64,000 bases of DNA from Gp6-AA40 sp035711805 (GTDB lineage Bacteria > Acidobacteriota > Vicinamibacteria > Vicinamibacterales > UBA2999), in contig DASTBV010000097.1 in the NCBI GenBank assembly GCA_035711805.1, forward strand, positions 1 through 64,000, written 5' to 3'. Shown here piece by piece: positions 25,520-33,449 of the stretch (position 1 is its first letter; each line of letters starts with the position of its first letter). The notes under the pieces were generated by a model. The model did not search any database, was not told the origin of the DNA, and saw only the letters and a program-made list of their open reading frames with translations. The translations under genes were made by a program, and so were the position numbers.

Positions 25520-26277
25520 CCCCAGATTCCGAGGCCATGGGCCGTCGGGTCGTTCAGCCAGTCAGGAGGCGTCAGCCAGATGAACGCGAGGATGGCGATG
25601 ACCCACAGGTCGTACGGAAGCGTCGCCCGCTCGTCGCGCCAGAAGAACGCCCGCGAGAACGCGCGAGCGATCGGATTCGAACCCGTTGGGATCGGCTTCA
25701 GGTTCAGCACCAGATAGGTGAAATGGATGCGGTTGGCGACGGTGATAATCGACAACACCAGAATCACCCAGAGCACCGCCGCCATCCGGTCGGTGAAGGC
25801 GCCAATCATGAAGAGCACGATGCGTTCCGGCCGTTCCATGAAACCGACTTTGCACTTCTCGATCAGCGATTCAGCGCGGGCGCGGGTGTAGCTCGTCATG
25901 ATCGTAAACATCATCGCCAAAGCCGCGATCATGGCGTAGTCGGTCCGTCGCAGGCCGGCGTACAGATAAATCAGGCCGAGAAACAGCGCGATATCCGAGA
26001 AACGGTCGAGCGTCGAATCCCAGAAGGCGCCAAAGCGCGAGACGGTGTTGGTGATGTGGGCGACCTTGCCGTCGATCAAGTCGAAGATGTTGGCGACGAT
26101 AATGATGACGCCGGCGGGCACGAACCGGTCGAGCCCCAGCGCCATCGCCGCGGCCACGTTGATGAGGAGGCCGATGAGGGTCAGCGTGTTCGGATGAATG
26201 CGCAACGCCACACTGGCGGCGATGATTGCGCGCATCGGGAACATGCACACGGTCCCGATGAAGCCGGTAAAGGTCAT
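25510..26277 (-). CDS. CDP-alcohol phosphatidyltransferase family protein
   Basis: 255 residues with about six membrane helices. The signature reads FDLIDGKVAHITNTVSRFGAFWDSTLDRFSD (residues ~65-95). All four Asp are kept, but the usual Arg after Ala (DGxxAR) is His. The segment ERPERIVLFMIGAF near residue 148 is typical of PgsA/phosphatidylinositol-phosphate synthase relatives. It makes a phospholipid from a CDP-lipid; the acceptor is unknown. It is divergent from uvrC across a 53-bp gap. Confidence 0.85.
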   Translation of the reverse strand: MTFTGFIGTVCMFPMRAIIAASVALRIHPNTLTLIGLLINVAAAMALGLDRFVPAGVIIIVANIFDLIDGKVAHITNTVSRFGAFWDSTLDRFSDIALFLGLIYLYAGLRRTDYAMIAALAMMFTIMTSYTRARAESLIEKCKVGFMERPERIVLFMIGAFTDRMAAVLWVILVLSIITVANRIHFTYLVLNLKPIPTGSNPIARAFSRAFFWRDERATLPYDLWVIAILAFIWLTPPDWLNDPTAHGLGIWGWL

Positions 26278-26330
26278 CGTTTGTTACACTTATTGGTTCG
26301 GGATCGCGGGAAGATTCGTCATAGTAGCCC

Positions 26331-28136
26331 ATGGCCGTGCAAGACCTCAAGGAACAGATCGTCAGGCTGCCCGAGCAGCCGGGCGTCTACGTGTGGTCGA
26401 ACGCCGCCGGCGACGTGCTCTACGTCGGCAAGGCGCGGTCGCTGCGGGACCGGGTGCGGAGCTACCTCGGCGCCCATGGCCTCAGTCCGCGGCACGACGC
26501 GCTGCTCGACGAGATCGGCCGGCTGGAAGTGATCGTCACCGACTCGGTGATGGAGGCGCTGGCGCTCGAGAACAATCTGATCAAGCAGCGGATGCCGCGA
26601 TACAACATTCTGCTGCGCGACGACAAGAACTATCCCTATCTGCAGCTGACCACCAGCGAAGCCTATCCACGGGTCCTCGTCGCCCGCAGCGTGGAGAAGA
26701 CCGGCGATTTCTACGCCGGTCCGTTCCTGCCGGCCAAGATCGCCCGGCGCACCATGACGCTGGCGCACCGGCTGTTCGGCATCCGCTCCTGCAACGAAGT
26801 GATCAACGGACGCCGAGGGCGTCCGTGCCTCGAGTACGACATCAAGCGCTGCATCGCCCCGTGTGTGGCGGAAATCTGTACGGAGGAACAGTACGGCGTG
26901 GCGGTCACGAACACCCGGCTCCTGCTCGAGGGGCGTAACGACGAGCTGATCGACACGCTTCGCGATCGAATGGTGGACGCGGCGTCCGGCGAGCGGTTCG
27001 AGGAGGCGGCCCAGCTTCGCGATGCGATGCGCACCGTGCAGATCCTCCGCGACCGGCAGCAGAAGGTGGCGACGGCGCAGCTCGGCGATCGCGACGTGTT
27101 CGGTTTGAAAGTCGGTCCGAGCGGCGGGACGATTCACGTCTTCGCCATGCGCGGCGGCCGCGTGGTCGAGCGGGTGGAGCTGGCGACCGATCCGGGCGCG
27201 CTCGCCGGCGGCGACGTCGACGTGCTGCAGGCCGCGCTGGGACAGTTCTACGAACTGCGCGTGCCACCGGCCGAGATCAACCTGCCGCTCGAGATCGAGG
27301 ACTCCGAGGCGATGGAGGAATGGCTGTCGGCCCGCGCCGGCCGTCGCGTCAGGATTCTGGTGCCGCAGCGCGGCGACAAGCGGGCGCTGGTGGACCTCGC
27401 CACGCGTAACGCGGAGCTGGCGTATCGCACCCGGTTCAACGAGATCACCGCCGCGCACTTCGAGGCGCTCGAGACGCTGCGGGCCGTGCTCTCGCTTCCC
27501 GCTATTCCACGACGGATCGACTGCTTCGACATCTCGACGATTCAGGGCAGCGAGACCGTGGCGTCCATGGTGGTGTGCGAAGACGGGCGGATGAAGAAGA
27601 GCGAGTACAAGAAGTTCCGCATTCGCGGCGCGGCGCAGGACGATTTTGCGGCGATGCGGGAGGTCGTGTATCGGCGATATCGGAAGGTGCTCGAGAACGG
27701 CGGTCCGTTTCCCGGCCTGATCCTGATCGACGGAGGACGCGGACAGCTGTCCGCCGCGTACGAGGCGCTGGAGACGATCGGCCTCGGCAACCTGGTGGCG
27801 GTCGGCATCGCGAAGAAAGAGGAAGTCCTCTTTACCCGTGAGCGTCCGGAGCCGGTGGTCCTGCCCGCGCACGATCCGGCGCTGCTGCTGATTCAGCGGA
27901 TCCGCGACGAGGCCCACCGGTTCGCGATTACATTCCACCGCAAAGCTCGATCGATGCGCGACCTGAGATCGGAGCTCGACGACGTGCCCGGCATCGGGCC
28001 GCGGCGGCGGCGCGCCCTGCTGCGCGCGTTCGGGAGCCTGGCCGGCGTCCGCCGCGCGACGCGCGAGGAGCTCGAGTCGGTGGTCGGCGCAAGAACCGCG
28101 ACGGCCGTTATCGATTACTTCTCGCGCGCGTCGTAA
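26331..28136 (+). CDS. uvrC: UvrABC system protein C
   Basis: 601 residues, full length. UvrC makes both incisions in nucleotide excision repair. The GIY-YIG nuclease domain is at the N-terminus (QPGVYVWSNAAGDVLYVGKA), a UVR motif follows near residue 205, the RNase H-like UvrC domain carries the catalytic Asp in FDISTIQGSETVAS and LILIDGGRGQL, and two helix-hairpin-helix motifs end the protein (LDDVPGIGPRRRRALLRAFGS). It pairs functionally with uvrA at 7.8 kb. Confidence 0.97.
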   Translation: MAVQDLKEQIVRLPEQPGVYVWSNAAGDVLYVGKARSLRDRVRSYLGAHGLSPRHDALLDEIGRLEVIVTDSVMEALALENNLIKQRMPRYNILLRDDKNYPYLQLTTSEAYPRVLVARSVEKTGDFYAGPFLPAKIARRTMTLAHRLFGIRSCNEVINGRRGRPCLEYDIKRCIAPCVAEICTEEQYGVAVTNTRLLLEGRNDELIDTLRDRMVDAASGERFEEAAQLRDAMRTVQILRDRQQKVATAQLGDRDVFGLKVGPSGGTIHVFAMRGGRVVERVELATDPGALAGGDVDVLQAALGQFYELRVPPAEINLPLEIEDSEAMEEWLSARAGRRVRILVPQRGDKRALVDLATRNAELAYRTRFNEITAAHFEALETLRAVLSLPAIPRRIDCFDISTIQGSETVASMVVCEDGRMKKSEYKKFRIRGAAQDDFAAMREVVYRRYRKVLENGGPFPGLILIDGGRGQLSAAYEALETIGLGNLVAVGIAKKEEVLFTRERPEPVVLPAHDPALLLIQRIRDEAHRFAITFHRKARSMRDLRSELDDVPGIGPRRRRALLRAFGSLAGVRRATREELESVVGARTATAVIDYFSRAS

Positions 28137-28180
28137 CAGGGTTGGACTCGCCCGCAGCGTCACCAGCGGCCGGACGACGA

Positions 28181-28528
28181 CTACTTCTTGCCGGCGTGCT
28201 CTTTTGCGAGGTCCTGATGCAGCTTCGCCAGCTCACGCAGCGCCTCGGCGGCCTCGCGTGAATGCGCCGCATAATGACGCGATTCGCCGGCGAGGAGGCG
28301 CTCCGTCTTGGCGTACTGAGTGGCCAGCTCTTCATGCAGCTTGGCCTCGCCCTCATGTTCGATCGCGTGCGCGGTGTAATGGGCGGCGAGCTTTTGATGC
28401 TCCTCCGCGTTGGCGTGTGACGCGGCCAGCTTCCTGAATTCCGCGTCCGAAAGCTTGCCGCCCTGGCCTTCGAGTGCCGCCCATGACCCGAGTGCAACGA
28501 CCGTCACAACCCACAGGAATGACTTCAT
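28181..28528 (-). CDS. Small secreted helical protein
   Basis: 115 residues. A signal peptide (residues 1-22, LWVVTVVALGSWAALEGQG) is followed by an almost wholly alpha-helical, His/Glu/Ala/Lys-rich body (EEHQKLAAHYTAHAIEHEG, HYAAHSREAAEALRELAKLH). It resembles half of the 229-residue protein at 31587, which carries the same kind of helical repeat twice. No function is known. Many His residues could bind metal, but no fixed motif is seen. Confidence 0.65.
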   Translation of the reverse strand: MKSFLWVVTVVALGSWAALEGQGGKLSDAEFRKLAASHANAEEHQKLAAHYTAHAIEHEGEAKLHEELATQYAKTERLLAGESRHYAAHSREAAEALRELAKLHQDLAKEHAGKK

Positions 28529-28617
28529 CGCGGACCTCCTTGCTCGGCGCGCAGTCTACGTCGTCACGTGCTGTTTCAAACTGAAGACTCGCTGAAGAAT
28601 CAGTGACGGACGAGTCA

Positions 28618-28631
28618 GGGAAATATTTCGC
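28618..28631. promoter_or_regulatory. 14-bp palindrome (site a), upstream of the Crp/Fnr gene
   Basis: GGGAAATATTTCGC is one of a set of similar 14-mers with consensus near GCGGAATATTTCCGC that recur upstream of stress-island genes. It ends 26 bp before the GTG start of the Crp/Fnr gene, where an autoregulatory site would lie. Confidence 0.5.
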
Positions 28632-28657
28632 GCTCCAGGATTGATATCCTTCCAGCC

Positions 28658-29350
28658 GTGGCGGACGGCCCCGCCTTCGCGAAGGCGATCCCGTTGTTCA
28701 CCGCGCTTGACGCGGCCGCGCTCGACGAGGTGAAGGCGGCGGCGCAGATGAAGCGCGTCGACGCCGGCGCCTCGTTCTTCCGCGAAGGCGATCCGGCGTC
28801 GTCGTTCTTCGTGCTCGACGCAGGCTCGGTGAAGCTGACCCAGTTGACGCCCGAAGGGCATCAGGTGGTACTCCGGCTCGTCGGTCCCGGCGATGCCTTT
28901 GGCGGGGTGGCGGCGTTCGGCGGCGGGACCTACCCGATCACGTCCGAAGCTGTCACCGACGCCGCGGCGCTCGAGTGGCCGGGCAGCGTCATGACCCGCC
29001 TCATGGAGCGGCATCCCAGGCTGGCGCTGAACGCGCTGCAGTTCGTCGCGGCCCGCCTCCATGAGCTGGAAGTCCGATACCGTCAGCTGGCGACCGAGAA
29101 GGTCGAGCGTCGCGTGGCGCGCGCGCTGCTGCGGCTCGTCCAGCAGGCCGGCCGCCCGATCGAAGCGGGCATGCTGATCGACCTGCCGCTCTCGCGCGAC
29201 GACATCGCCCAGATGACCGGAACCACGCTCTATACCGTCAGCCGGATCGTCAGCAGCTTCGAAGCCGCCGGGCTGCTCGAAGCCGGCCGGCAGCGTGTCG
29301 TGATTCGAAGTCCGCAGGGGCTGTCGCGGATCGCCGACGACCTCGAGTGA
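28658..29350 (+). CDS. Crp/Fnr-family transcriptional regulator (possible NnrR/DNR-type NO sensor)
   Basis: 230 residues, GTG start. Residues ~10-125 form the cyclic-nucleotide-binding beta-roll (FFREGDPASSFFVLDAGSVKL). A dimer helix follows, then the HTH domain (SRDDIAQMTGTTLYTVSRIVSSFEAAGLL, ~175-205). It lacks the N-terminal cysteines of oxygen-sensing Fnr and the CRP cAMP-binding RxS pattern, which fits a haem-type DNR/NnrR sensor. The next gene encodes an NO-damage repair protein, and a TTGCG-N4-CGCAA palindrome lies between them. Palindrome a lies just upstream. Confidence 0.85.
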   Translation: MADGPAFAKAIPLFTALDAAALDEVKAAAQMKRVDAGASFFREGDPASSFFVLDAGSVKLTQLTPEGHQVVLRLVGPGDAFGGVAAFGGGTYPITSEAVTDAAALEWPGSVMTRLMERHPRLALNALQFVAARLHELEVRYRQLATEKVERRVARALLRLVQQAGRPIEAGMLIDLPLSRDDIAQMTGTTLYTVSRIVSSFEAAGLLEAGRQRVVIRSPQGLSRIADDLE

Positions 29351-29375
29351 GCCGTCTTTCCGGATGTTGGTCTCT

Positions 29376-29389
29376 TTGCGCCCGCGCAA
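29376..29389. promoter_or_regulatory. TTGCG-N4-CGCAA palindrome, Crp/Fnr-family operator upstream of ric
   Basis: TTGCGCCCGCGCAA is a perfect 5-4-5 inverted repeat with the half-site spacing of Fnr-family proteins, extended by further matches (CTTTGCG/CGCAAAG). NnrR-type NO regulators are reported to use such TTGCG half-sites. It lies 56 bp before the ATG of the RIC gene and just after the Crp/Fnr gene. Confidence 0.6.
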
Positions 29390-29444
29390 AGACACCGATG
29401 CCGCCCTGCGTCAGCATACGGACAGCACACTGAGGAGTACGGCG

Positions 29445-30155
29445 ATGCAGATTACCGAAACCACGACCGTTGCCGCCGTCGCGTCGGCGCTTCCGTCGAG
29501 CGTCCGCGTCTTTCAGCGATACGGCATCGATTTCTGCTGCGGCGGGAAGTCCGCGCTGGCGGCGGCCTGTCAGGCGCACGGCGTGTCATTCACGGAGCTT
29601 GTCGGCGCCATCGAAGCGTCGGCGCAGCAGCCGGCCGCGGATGCGCGCGACTGGAACCGCGAGCCGCTGCACGCGCTCGTGGACCACATCGTCGCCACCT
29701 ACCACGAACCGCTGCACGAGGAGCTGCCGCGGCTCGAGGCGATGGCGGCCAAGGTGCACCGCGTGCACGGCAGCAAGGCCCCGTACCTGGCACGCGTTGA
29801 CGCCATCGTCACGGAGCTGTCGGCGGACCTCCAATCGCACATGCGGAAGGAAGAAGCCGTGTTGTTTCCCGCCATTCGAGCCGTCGAGGCTGGCGCCCGC
29901 ACGCCGATTCCGGTTTCGGCGCCGATCACCGTCATGGAGGCCGAGCACGATCACGCCGGCGCGCTGCTGTTGGAGCTGCGCACCATCACCGACAGCTACG
30001 CCGCGCCCGAATGGGCGTGCCAGACGTTCCGCGCGCTCTACCACGGTCTTGCAGACCTGGAGGCGGCCATGCACGTGCACGTCCATCTCGAGAACAACGT
30101 GCTGTTCCCGCGCGCGGTCGCATTGACGCGCGTCGGGGAGGCGGCCGCGGGGTGA
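29445..30155 (+). CDS. ric: Di-iron iron-sulfur cluster repair protein (RIC/ScdA/YtfE/DnrN)
   Basis: 236 residues from the ATG at 29445 behind GAGGAG (the frame extends upstream; rejected). Residues 1-55 are the DUF542 domain (FQRYGIDFCCGGKSAL) with its CC pair. Residues ~75-225 are a hemerythrin-like helical bundle (ALVDHIVATYHEPLHEELP, HMRKEEAVLFPAI, EAEHDHAGALL, HVHLENNVLFPR) with the His/Glu ligands of a di-iron centre. RIC restores Fe-S clusters damaged by NO or oxidants. It overlaps the downstream YwiC-like gene as GTGA. Confidence 0.93.
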   Translation: MQITETTTVAAVASALPSSVRVFQRYGIDFCCGGKSALAAACQAHGVSFTELVGAIEASAQQPAADARDWNREPLHALVDHIVATYHEPLHEELPRLEAMAAKVHRVHGSKAPYLARVDAIVTELSADLQSHMRKEEAVLFPAIRAVEAGARTPIPVSAPITVMEAEHDHAGALLLELRTITDSYAAPEWACQTFRALYHGLADLEAAMHVHVHLENNVLFPRAVALTRVGEAAAG

Positions 30156-30931
30156 CCGTGTATCTGCCCCGCGAGCACGGCGCGTACGGCCAGATGGCAT
30201 TTCCGCTGGTCACGGCGTTCGGTGTCGCGGGCGTGTCGGCGGGCGGTCTGCTGATGGCGACGGCGGTGATTGCCGCGTTTCTGGCGCACGAGCCGGCCGC
30301 GGTGCGCCTTGGTCAGCGTGGCGTCCGCGCGGCACGCGAATACGGCCCCGGGGCCGCTCGATGGCTGGGGGCATGCACGGCCATCGCACTCGGCGCGGGG
30401 ATCGGCGCGGCGCTGGTCCTCGAGCCATCCATCCGGTGGTCCCTTGCCGTTCCGCTGCTTCCGGCGCTCGTGCTGATTGGCGCGATGGTGCAAGGGCGGG
30501 AGAAGTCCTGGTACGGCGAAACCGCTGCCGCGCTCGCGTTCGCCGGTGCCGCCGTCCCGGTGGTGCTGGCCGCCGGTGCACCGCCTGCGGCAGCTTGGCA
30601 GGTGGCCGTGCCATTCGCGCTGCTGTTCGCCACGACGACGCTCGCCGTCCGCGTCGTCATCTTGCGGGTGCGAGGCGGGGGTAACCCGCAGGCGACCGCG
30701 GCAACGCGCGGCGCCGTGGTGACGGTGTCGCTCAGCGCGCTGCTGGGGATCGCCGGTCTCGCGGCGGCGCGTGTCGTGCCCTCGTCGATGCTGATCGCTG
30801 CGGCACCGGGCCTGGCAACGGCGATCGTGGTCGCCGCGCGGCCGCCATCTGCGACGCGCCTGCGTCTGCTGGGCTGGAGTCTCGTGACCGTCTCGACGCT
30901 CACCGCCACGATCGTGCTCCTGACCGCGTAA
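30152..30931 (+). CDS. YwiC-like membrane protein
   Basis: 259 residues. The GTG start at 30152 overlaps the ric stop (GTGA), so the genes are coupled. It has about eight hydrophobic segments and the family start LPREHGAYGQMAFPLV. YwiC in Bacillus lies beside the nitrate respiration genes and Fnr; its function is unknown. Here too it accompanies a Crp/Fnr regulator and an NO-repair gene, with a nitrate-reductase-like operon nearby, which supports a link to nitrogen oxides. Confidence 0.82.
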   Translation: MTVYLPREHGAYGQMAFPLVTAFGVAGVSAGGLLMATAVIAAFLAHEPAAVRLGQRGVRAAREYGPGAARWLGACTAIALGAGIGAALVLEPSIRWSLAVPLLPALVLIGAMVQGREKSWYGETAAALAFAGAAVPVVLAAGAPPAAAWQVAVPFALLFATTTLAVRVVILRVRGGGNPQATAATRGAVVTVSLSALLGIAGLAAARVVPSSMLIAAAPGLATAIVVAARPPSATRLRLLGWSLVTVSTLTATIVLLTA

Positions 30932-30947
30932 GGGCGGAACCACGGGC

Positions 30948-30961
30948 GGGAACTATTCCCC
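30948..30961. promoter_or_regulatory. 14-bp palindrome (site b)
   Basis: GGGAACTATTCCCC fits the 14-mer set seen upstream of stress genes and sits within a larger imperfect palindrome (GGCGGG...CCCGCC). It lies 131 bp before the small secreted protein gene at 31092. Confidence 0.4.
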
Positions 30962-31091
30962 GCCGGCCGTGGAATTTACCGGTTGCACGAGACTTGACTG
31001 TCAGACATGCGCGCCGATCCCCGAGGAACGCTGCGCAGTCGGGCGGCGCCGGGCTGGATCCGTTCTTGCCGTTCTGCGGGCTGAGCGTGTC

Positions 31092-31445
31092 GTGTTTCGC
31101 GTAGCTCTCTTTTCGATCGTGCTGACGCTTGCGGGCGCGCCCGAAGCGTCGCTGCTCTGCCAGCTCGGGTGTCATCCGAGCGCAGCGGCCACTGACGAAT
31201 GCAGCCACGACGGTCGGGCGCCTTCGACGGTGGTGGAGAGTGGCGACGACTGTCGCATCGCGGCATGGAACGTTCCCCGCTTCATTGGTGAAGCTGGCGG
31301 CCGAGCGGCGAGCGCCGCGGTGCACGTGGTCCTGGTTCCGCGGTATCAGCTGGCTCGACCGGCGACCCAACCTGGCGCCGCGCAGAGTTTCGAGCAGCGG
31401 CTGGCGCTCGAGCGACGACCGCTCGACACCATTCTCCGACTGTAG
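31092..31445 (+). CDS. Small secreted Cys-containing protein of unknown function
   Basis: 117 residues from a GTG at 31092, giving a signal peptide (VALFSIVLTLAGA). The mature part has spaced Cys/His residues (LLCQLGCHPSA, DECSHD, GDDC) that could form disulfides or bind metal, then a conserved-looking VLVPRYQLA and a closing PLDTILRL. Short proteins of this layout occur in Acidobacteriota, but no function is known. No strong ribosome-binding site is visible, so the start is tentative. Confidence 0.5.
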   Translation: MFRVALFSIVLTLAGAPEASLLCQLGCHPSAAATDECSHDGRAPSTVVESGDDCRIAAWNVPRFIGEAGGRAASAAVHVVLVPRYQLARPATQPGAAQSFEQRLALERRPLDTILRL

Positions 31446-31541
31446 GTTTCTCGGCCGCATCCCGGTCTTTCCCGATCGGGTGTCCGCGGCCTCACTCGCA
31501 ATTCAGGTCGTCCTGCGTCAATGGGAACGCGGGGCGCTGGA

Positions 31542-31570
31542 ATCACACGCGTGATGTGACGTGATGTCAC
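31542..31570. promoter_or_regulatory. Two adjacent palindromes upstream of the 31587 gene
   Basis: ATCAC-ACGC-GTGAT (31542-31555) is a perfect 5-4-5 repeat with Fnr-family spacing. It abuts GTGAC-GTGAT-GTCAC (31556-31570), a perfect 5-5-5 repeat reminiscent of CRP half-sites. Both lie within 45 bp of the start codon, where they could control the secreted helical protein. Confidence 0.45.
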
Positions 31571-31586
31571 AGAGAGGTTGGTCGTC

Positions 31587-32276
31587 ATGAAACCCCGTCA
31601 TTTTCGTTCACTCACTCTGGCTACCGTGGCGCTGGCCGTCGTCGCTGGAAGCGCCCGGGCCCAGGATAAGCCCGGCGGGCTCCTGAACACCCTGGAGGTC
31701 CGCGAGCTCGTTGCCCGCGCGGAGCCTGCTGACCACACCCGTCTCGCCGTGCATTTCGCCGCGCTGGCGGATCGGTACGCGGCGGAAGCGAACAGACACC
31801 TCTCGATGGCGAAAAGCTTCGTGGGGAATCCGAACCGGAGTGTCGGTTCGGGGATGAGCGTGCATTGCCGGCGACTTGCGGAGCTGAACACGCAGGAGGC
31901 GACGACCGTGCGCGAGCTCGCCACGTTCCACGAGAAGCTGGCCGCGGGCACGCCGGCATCACCACCGCGAGGCAGCGCGCGGTTCGAGGGTGGCGCCGGT
32001 GCTCCTGCGCCGACCGAGAAGGAGCTCAATGCGCTCGCGGCGAAGGCGGGCACTCCTGCGGACCATCGGGCGCTCGAGGAGTACTTCCGGACGCTGGCGA
32101 AGCGTTACACGGCCGAAGCCAACGAACACGTCACGCTGGCGATGACGTATCGCGGTACGCGAATCGCCCAGGCGGCGGTTATTCATGACCGTCTCACGGG
32201 ACTCGCTCGCGATGCCGCGAAGGAGGCAACGGCTGCGGCGGAGATGCACAAACAGCTGGCGACAGTAGGCCGGTAA
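31587..32276 (+). CDS. Secreted protein with duplicated helical repeat
   Basis: 229 residues from the ATG at 31587, after AGAGAGG. The signal peptide ends near ARAQ (residue ~22). Two similar helical units follow: HTRLAVHFAALADRYAAEANRHLSMA...HCRRLAELNTQEATTVRELATFHEKLA, then DHRALEEYFRTLAKRYTAEANEHVTLA...HDRLTGLARDAAKEATAAAEMHKQLA. Each unit resembles the 115-residue protein at 28181. Function unknown; the paired palindromes upstream point to tight control. A strong hairpin follows the stop. Confidence 0.7.
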   Translation: MKPRHFRSLTLATVALAVVAGSARAQDKPGGLLNTLEVRELVARAEPADHTRLAVHFAALADRYAAEANRHLSMAKSFVGNPNRSVGSGMSVHCRRLAELNTQEATTVRELATFHEKLAAGTPASPPRGSARFEGGAGAPAPTEKELNALAAKAGTPADHRALEEYFRTLAKRYTAEANEHVTLAMTYRGTRIAQAAVIHDRLTGLARDAAKEATAAAEMHKQLATVGR

Positions 32277-32287
32277 TTACGGCCAAC

Positions 32288-32316
32288 AGCCGGGCCGGTC
32301 GCTGACCGGCCCGGCT
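32288..32316 (+). terminator. 13-bp perfect hairpin after the 31587 gene
   Basis: AGCCGGGCCGGTC, loop GCT, GACCGGCCCGGCT. It is a perfect and very GC-rich stem 12 bp after the stop. There is no T-tract, so it may be an intrinsic terminator of the weak type or an mRNA-end stabiliser. Confidence 0.65.
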
Positions 32317-32371
32317 CGACTCAGGGGATCGACATGAACCGCTTCGCTTGGACGAAGCCTTCGAACGGTAC

Positions 32372-32503
32372 ATGCGTGAGGGTCGGATTCGGACGCTCGA
32401 GGACGTCAACGCCGCGGTTGTCGAGGGCGCCAGTGCCCGCGTCCGGTTCGATGTGGCGCCGCCATCAGGTGCGCGCCTCGCTCGCGATCTCGTTACCGCC
32501 TGA
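32372..32503 (+). CDS. Possible short CDS or gene remnant
   Basis: 43 codons from an ATG, preceded in frame by LDEAFERY, reading MREGRIRTLEDVNAAVVEGA and ending RLARDLVTA. The composition is protein-like, but there is no ribosome-binding site at the ATG and no family I recognise. It could be the 3' remnant of a lost gene. The rest of the 32277-32551 gap holds only the hairpin. Confidence 0.25.
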   Translation: MREGRIRTLEDVNAAVVEGASARVRFDVAPPSGARLARDLVTA

Positions 32504-32551
32504 CGCCGTGGCGGCACCGGAAGGCGCCGCATGATTCGATGGACGTCGAGG

Positions 32552-32803
32552 CTACGCAGTGCCCCGGCCTGTACGCTCCATCCGCACCAGATATCGATAG
32601 AGCCCCGCATTCAGGGCGAAGCACGCGCCGCTCGCGGCGGCAGCCGGCCAGACGATTGACTCGTCTCCGCCGAGCCAGGCGTTCATCGTCGCCGTCAGCA
32701 GCCAGAGCTGCAGTACGACCAGAATGATCACGAACGAGAGCATGCCGTAAATAACCGTCGCCCGCTGCTCGCGGCTGAACGGCCGCCGCATCGGCGTCGT
32801 CAC
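32552..32803 (-). CDS. DUF6755 small membrane protein
   Basis: 83 residues with two membrane helices (VIYGMLSFVIILVVLQLWLL near residue 16 and WPAAAASGACFALNAGLY near 52). It matches the DUF6755 type, which I associate with redox operons. It is the last gene of the five-gene nitrate-reductase-like operon, and its ATG overlaps the stop of the Rieske gene (ATGA). It probably helps assemble or anchor the complex, but that is inference. Confidence 0.75.
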   Translation of the reverse strand: MTTPMRRPFSREQRATVIYGMLSFVIILVVLQLWLLTATMNAWLGGDESIVWPAAAASGACFALNAGLYRYLVRMERTGRGTA

Positions 32804-33447
32804 GCGGTCCGCTCCTCGACGGCAACGGCGTAGATATCCCGGCCGCGCATGTCGAGGACGATGCGGGTCAACGGCCGGCGCGGAGGGCCGGCAGTCGGAA
32901 CGCCGGTCCGCAGATCGAACCGGCCTTCATGGCACGGACAGTAGAAGCTGGCTTCCGCCGGCCTCGGGACCACCGCGCACGACAGGTGCGTACACGTCTG
33001 AGTGAACGCGACGAACTCAGTCGCCGACAGACGCACCAGAAGGCACGGCTGGTGCGCGTCGGGATACGTGAACCCGATCGCCGCGCCGACCGCCACGTCG
33101 TCCATCGAAGCGATGCGGAGAATGGGCGGACGCCCCTGGCGGCGCCGGTACCAGTTGTGCGCGCCAATCCACAGCTGGCCGAGCGTGAAGGCCGCGCTCG
33201 TCAGCACCATGAACTTCATGAAGTCGCGCCGCTCGACGTACAGATCCTGCGGCCAGTCGATCGGAAAATCCTGCCGCCACGCTGGCTGCAATTGCGGCGG
33301 GGCGAAGTTCGGTGCGATGGTGACTTGTTCGCGATCGACGGTTGGCGCGTAGCGATTGGCTGGCGCCGTGCCGGTGAGTCCCTCCCGTCCCGGCGTGTTG
33401 AGCGCGGGGTCGATCGGGCCGCGCGCGTCGAGCGGGAGATCAGCCAT
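32800..33447 (-). CDS. Rieske [2Fe-2S] protein with Tat-like motif
   Basis: 215 residues. The Rieske cluster motifs are CTHLSC (near residue 150) and CPCHEGRFD (near 170), giving two Cys and two His ligands. Around residue 72, VERRDFMKFMVLTSAAF is a twin-arginine-like motif followed by a hydrophobic helix. A Tat-exported, membrane-tethered Rieske domain on the outer face is therefore possible, though the motif is unusually far from the N-terminus. It lies in an operon with ferredoxin and molybdoenzyme subunits. Confidence 0.88.
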   Translation of the reverse strand: MADLPLDARGPIDPALNTPGREGLTGTAPANRYAPTVDREQVTIAPNFAPPQLQPAWRQDFPIDWPQDLYVERRDFMKFMVLTSAAFTLGQLWIGAHNWYRRRQGRPPILRIASMDDVAVGAAIGFTYPDAHQPCLLVRLSATEFVAFTQTCTHLSCAVVPRPAEASFYCPCHEGRFDLRTGVPTAGPPRRPLTRIVLDMRGRDIYAVAVEERTA

Positions 33448-33449
33448 CG

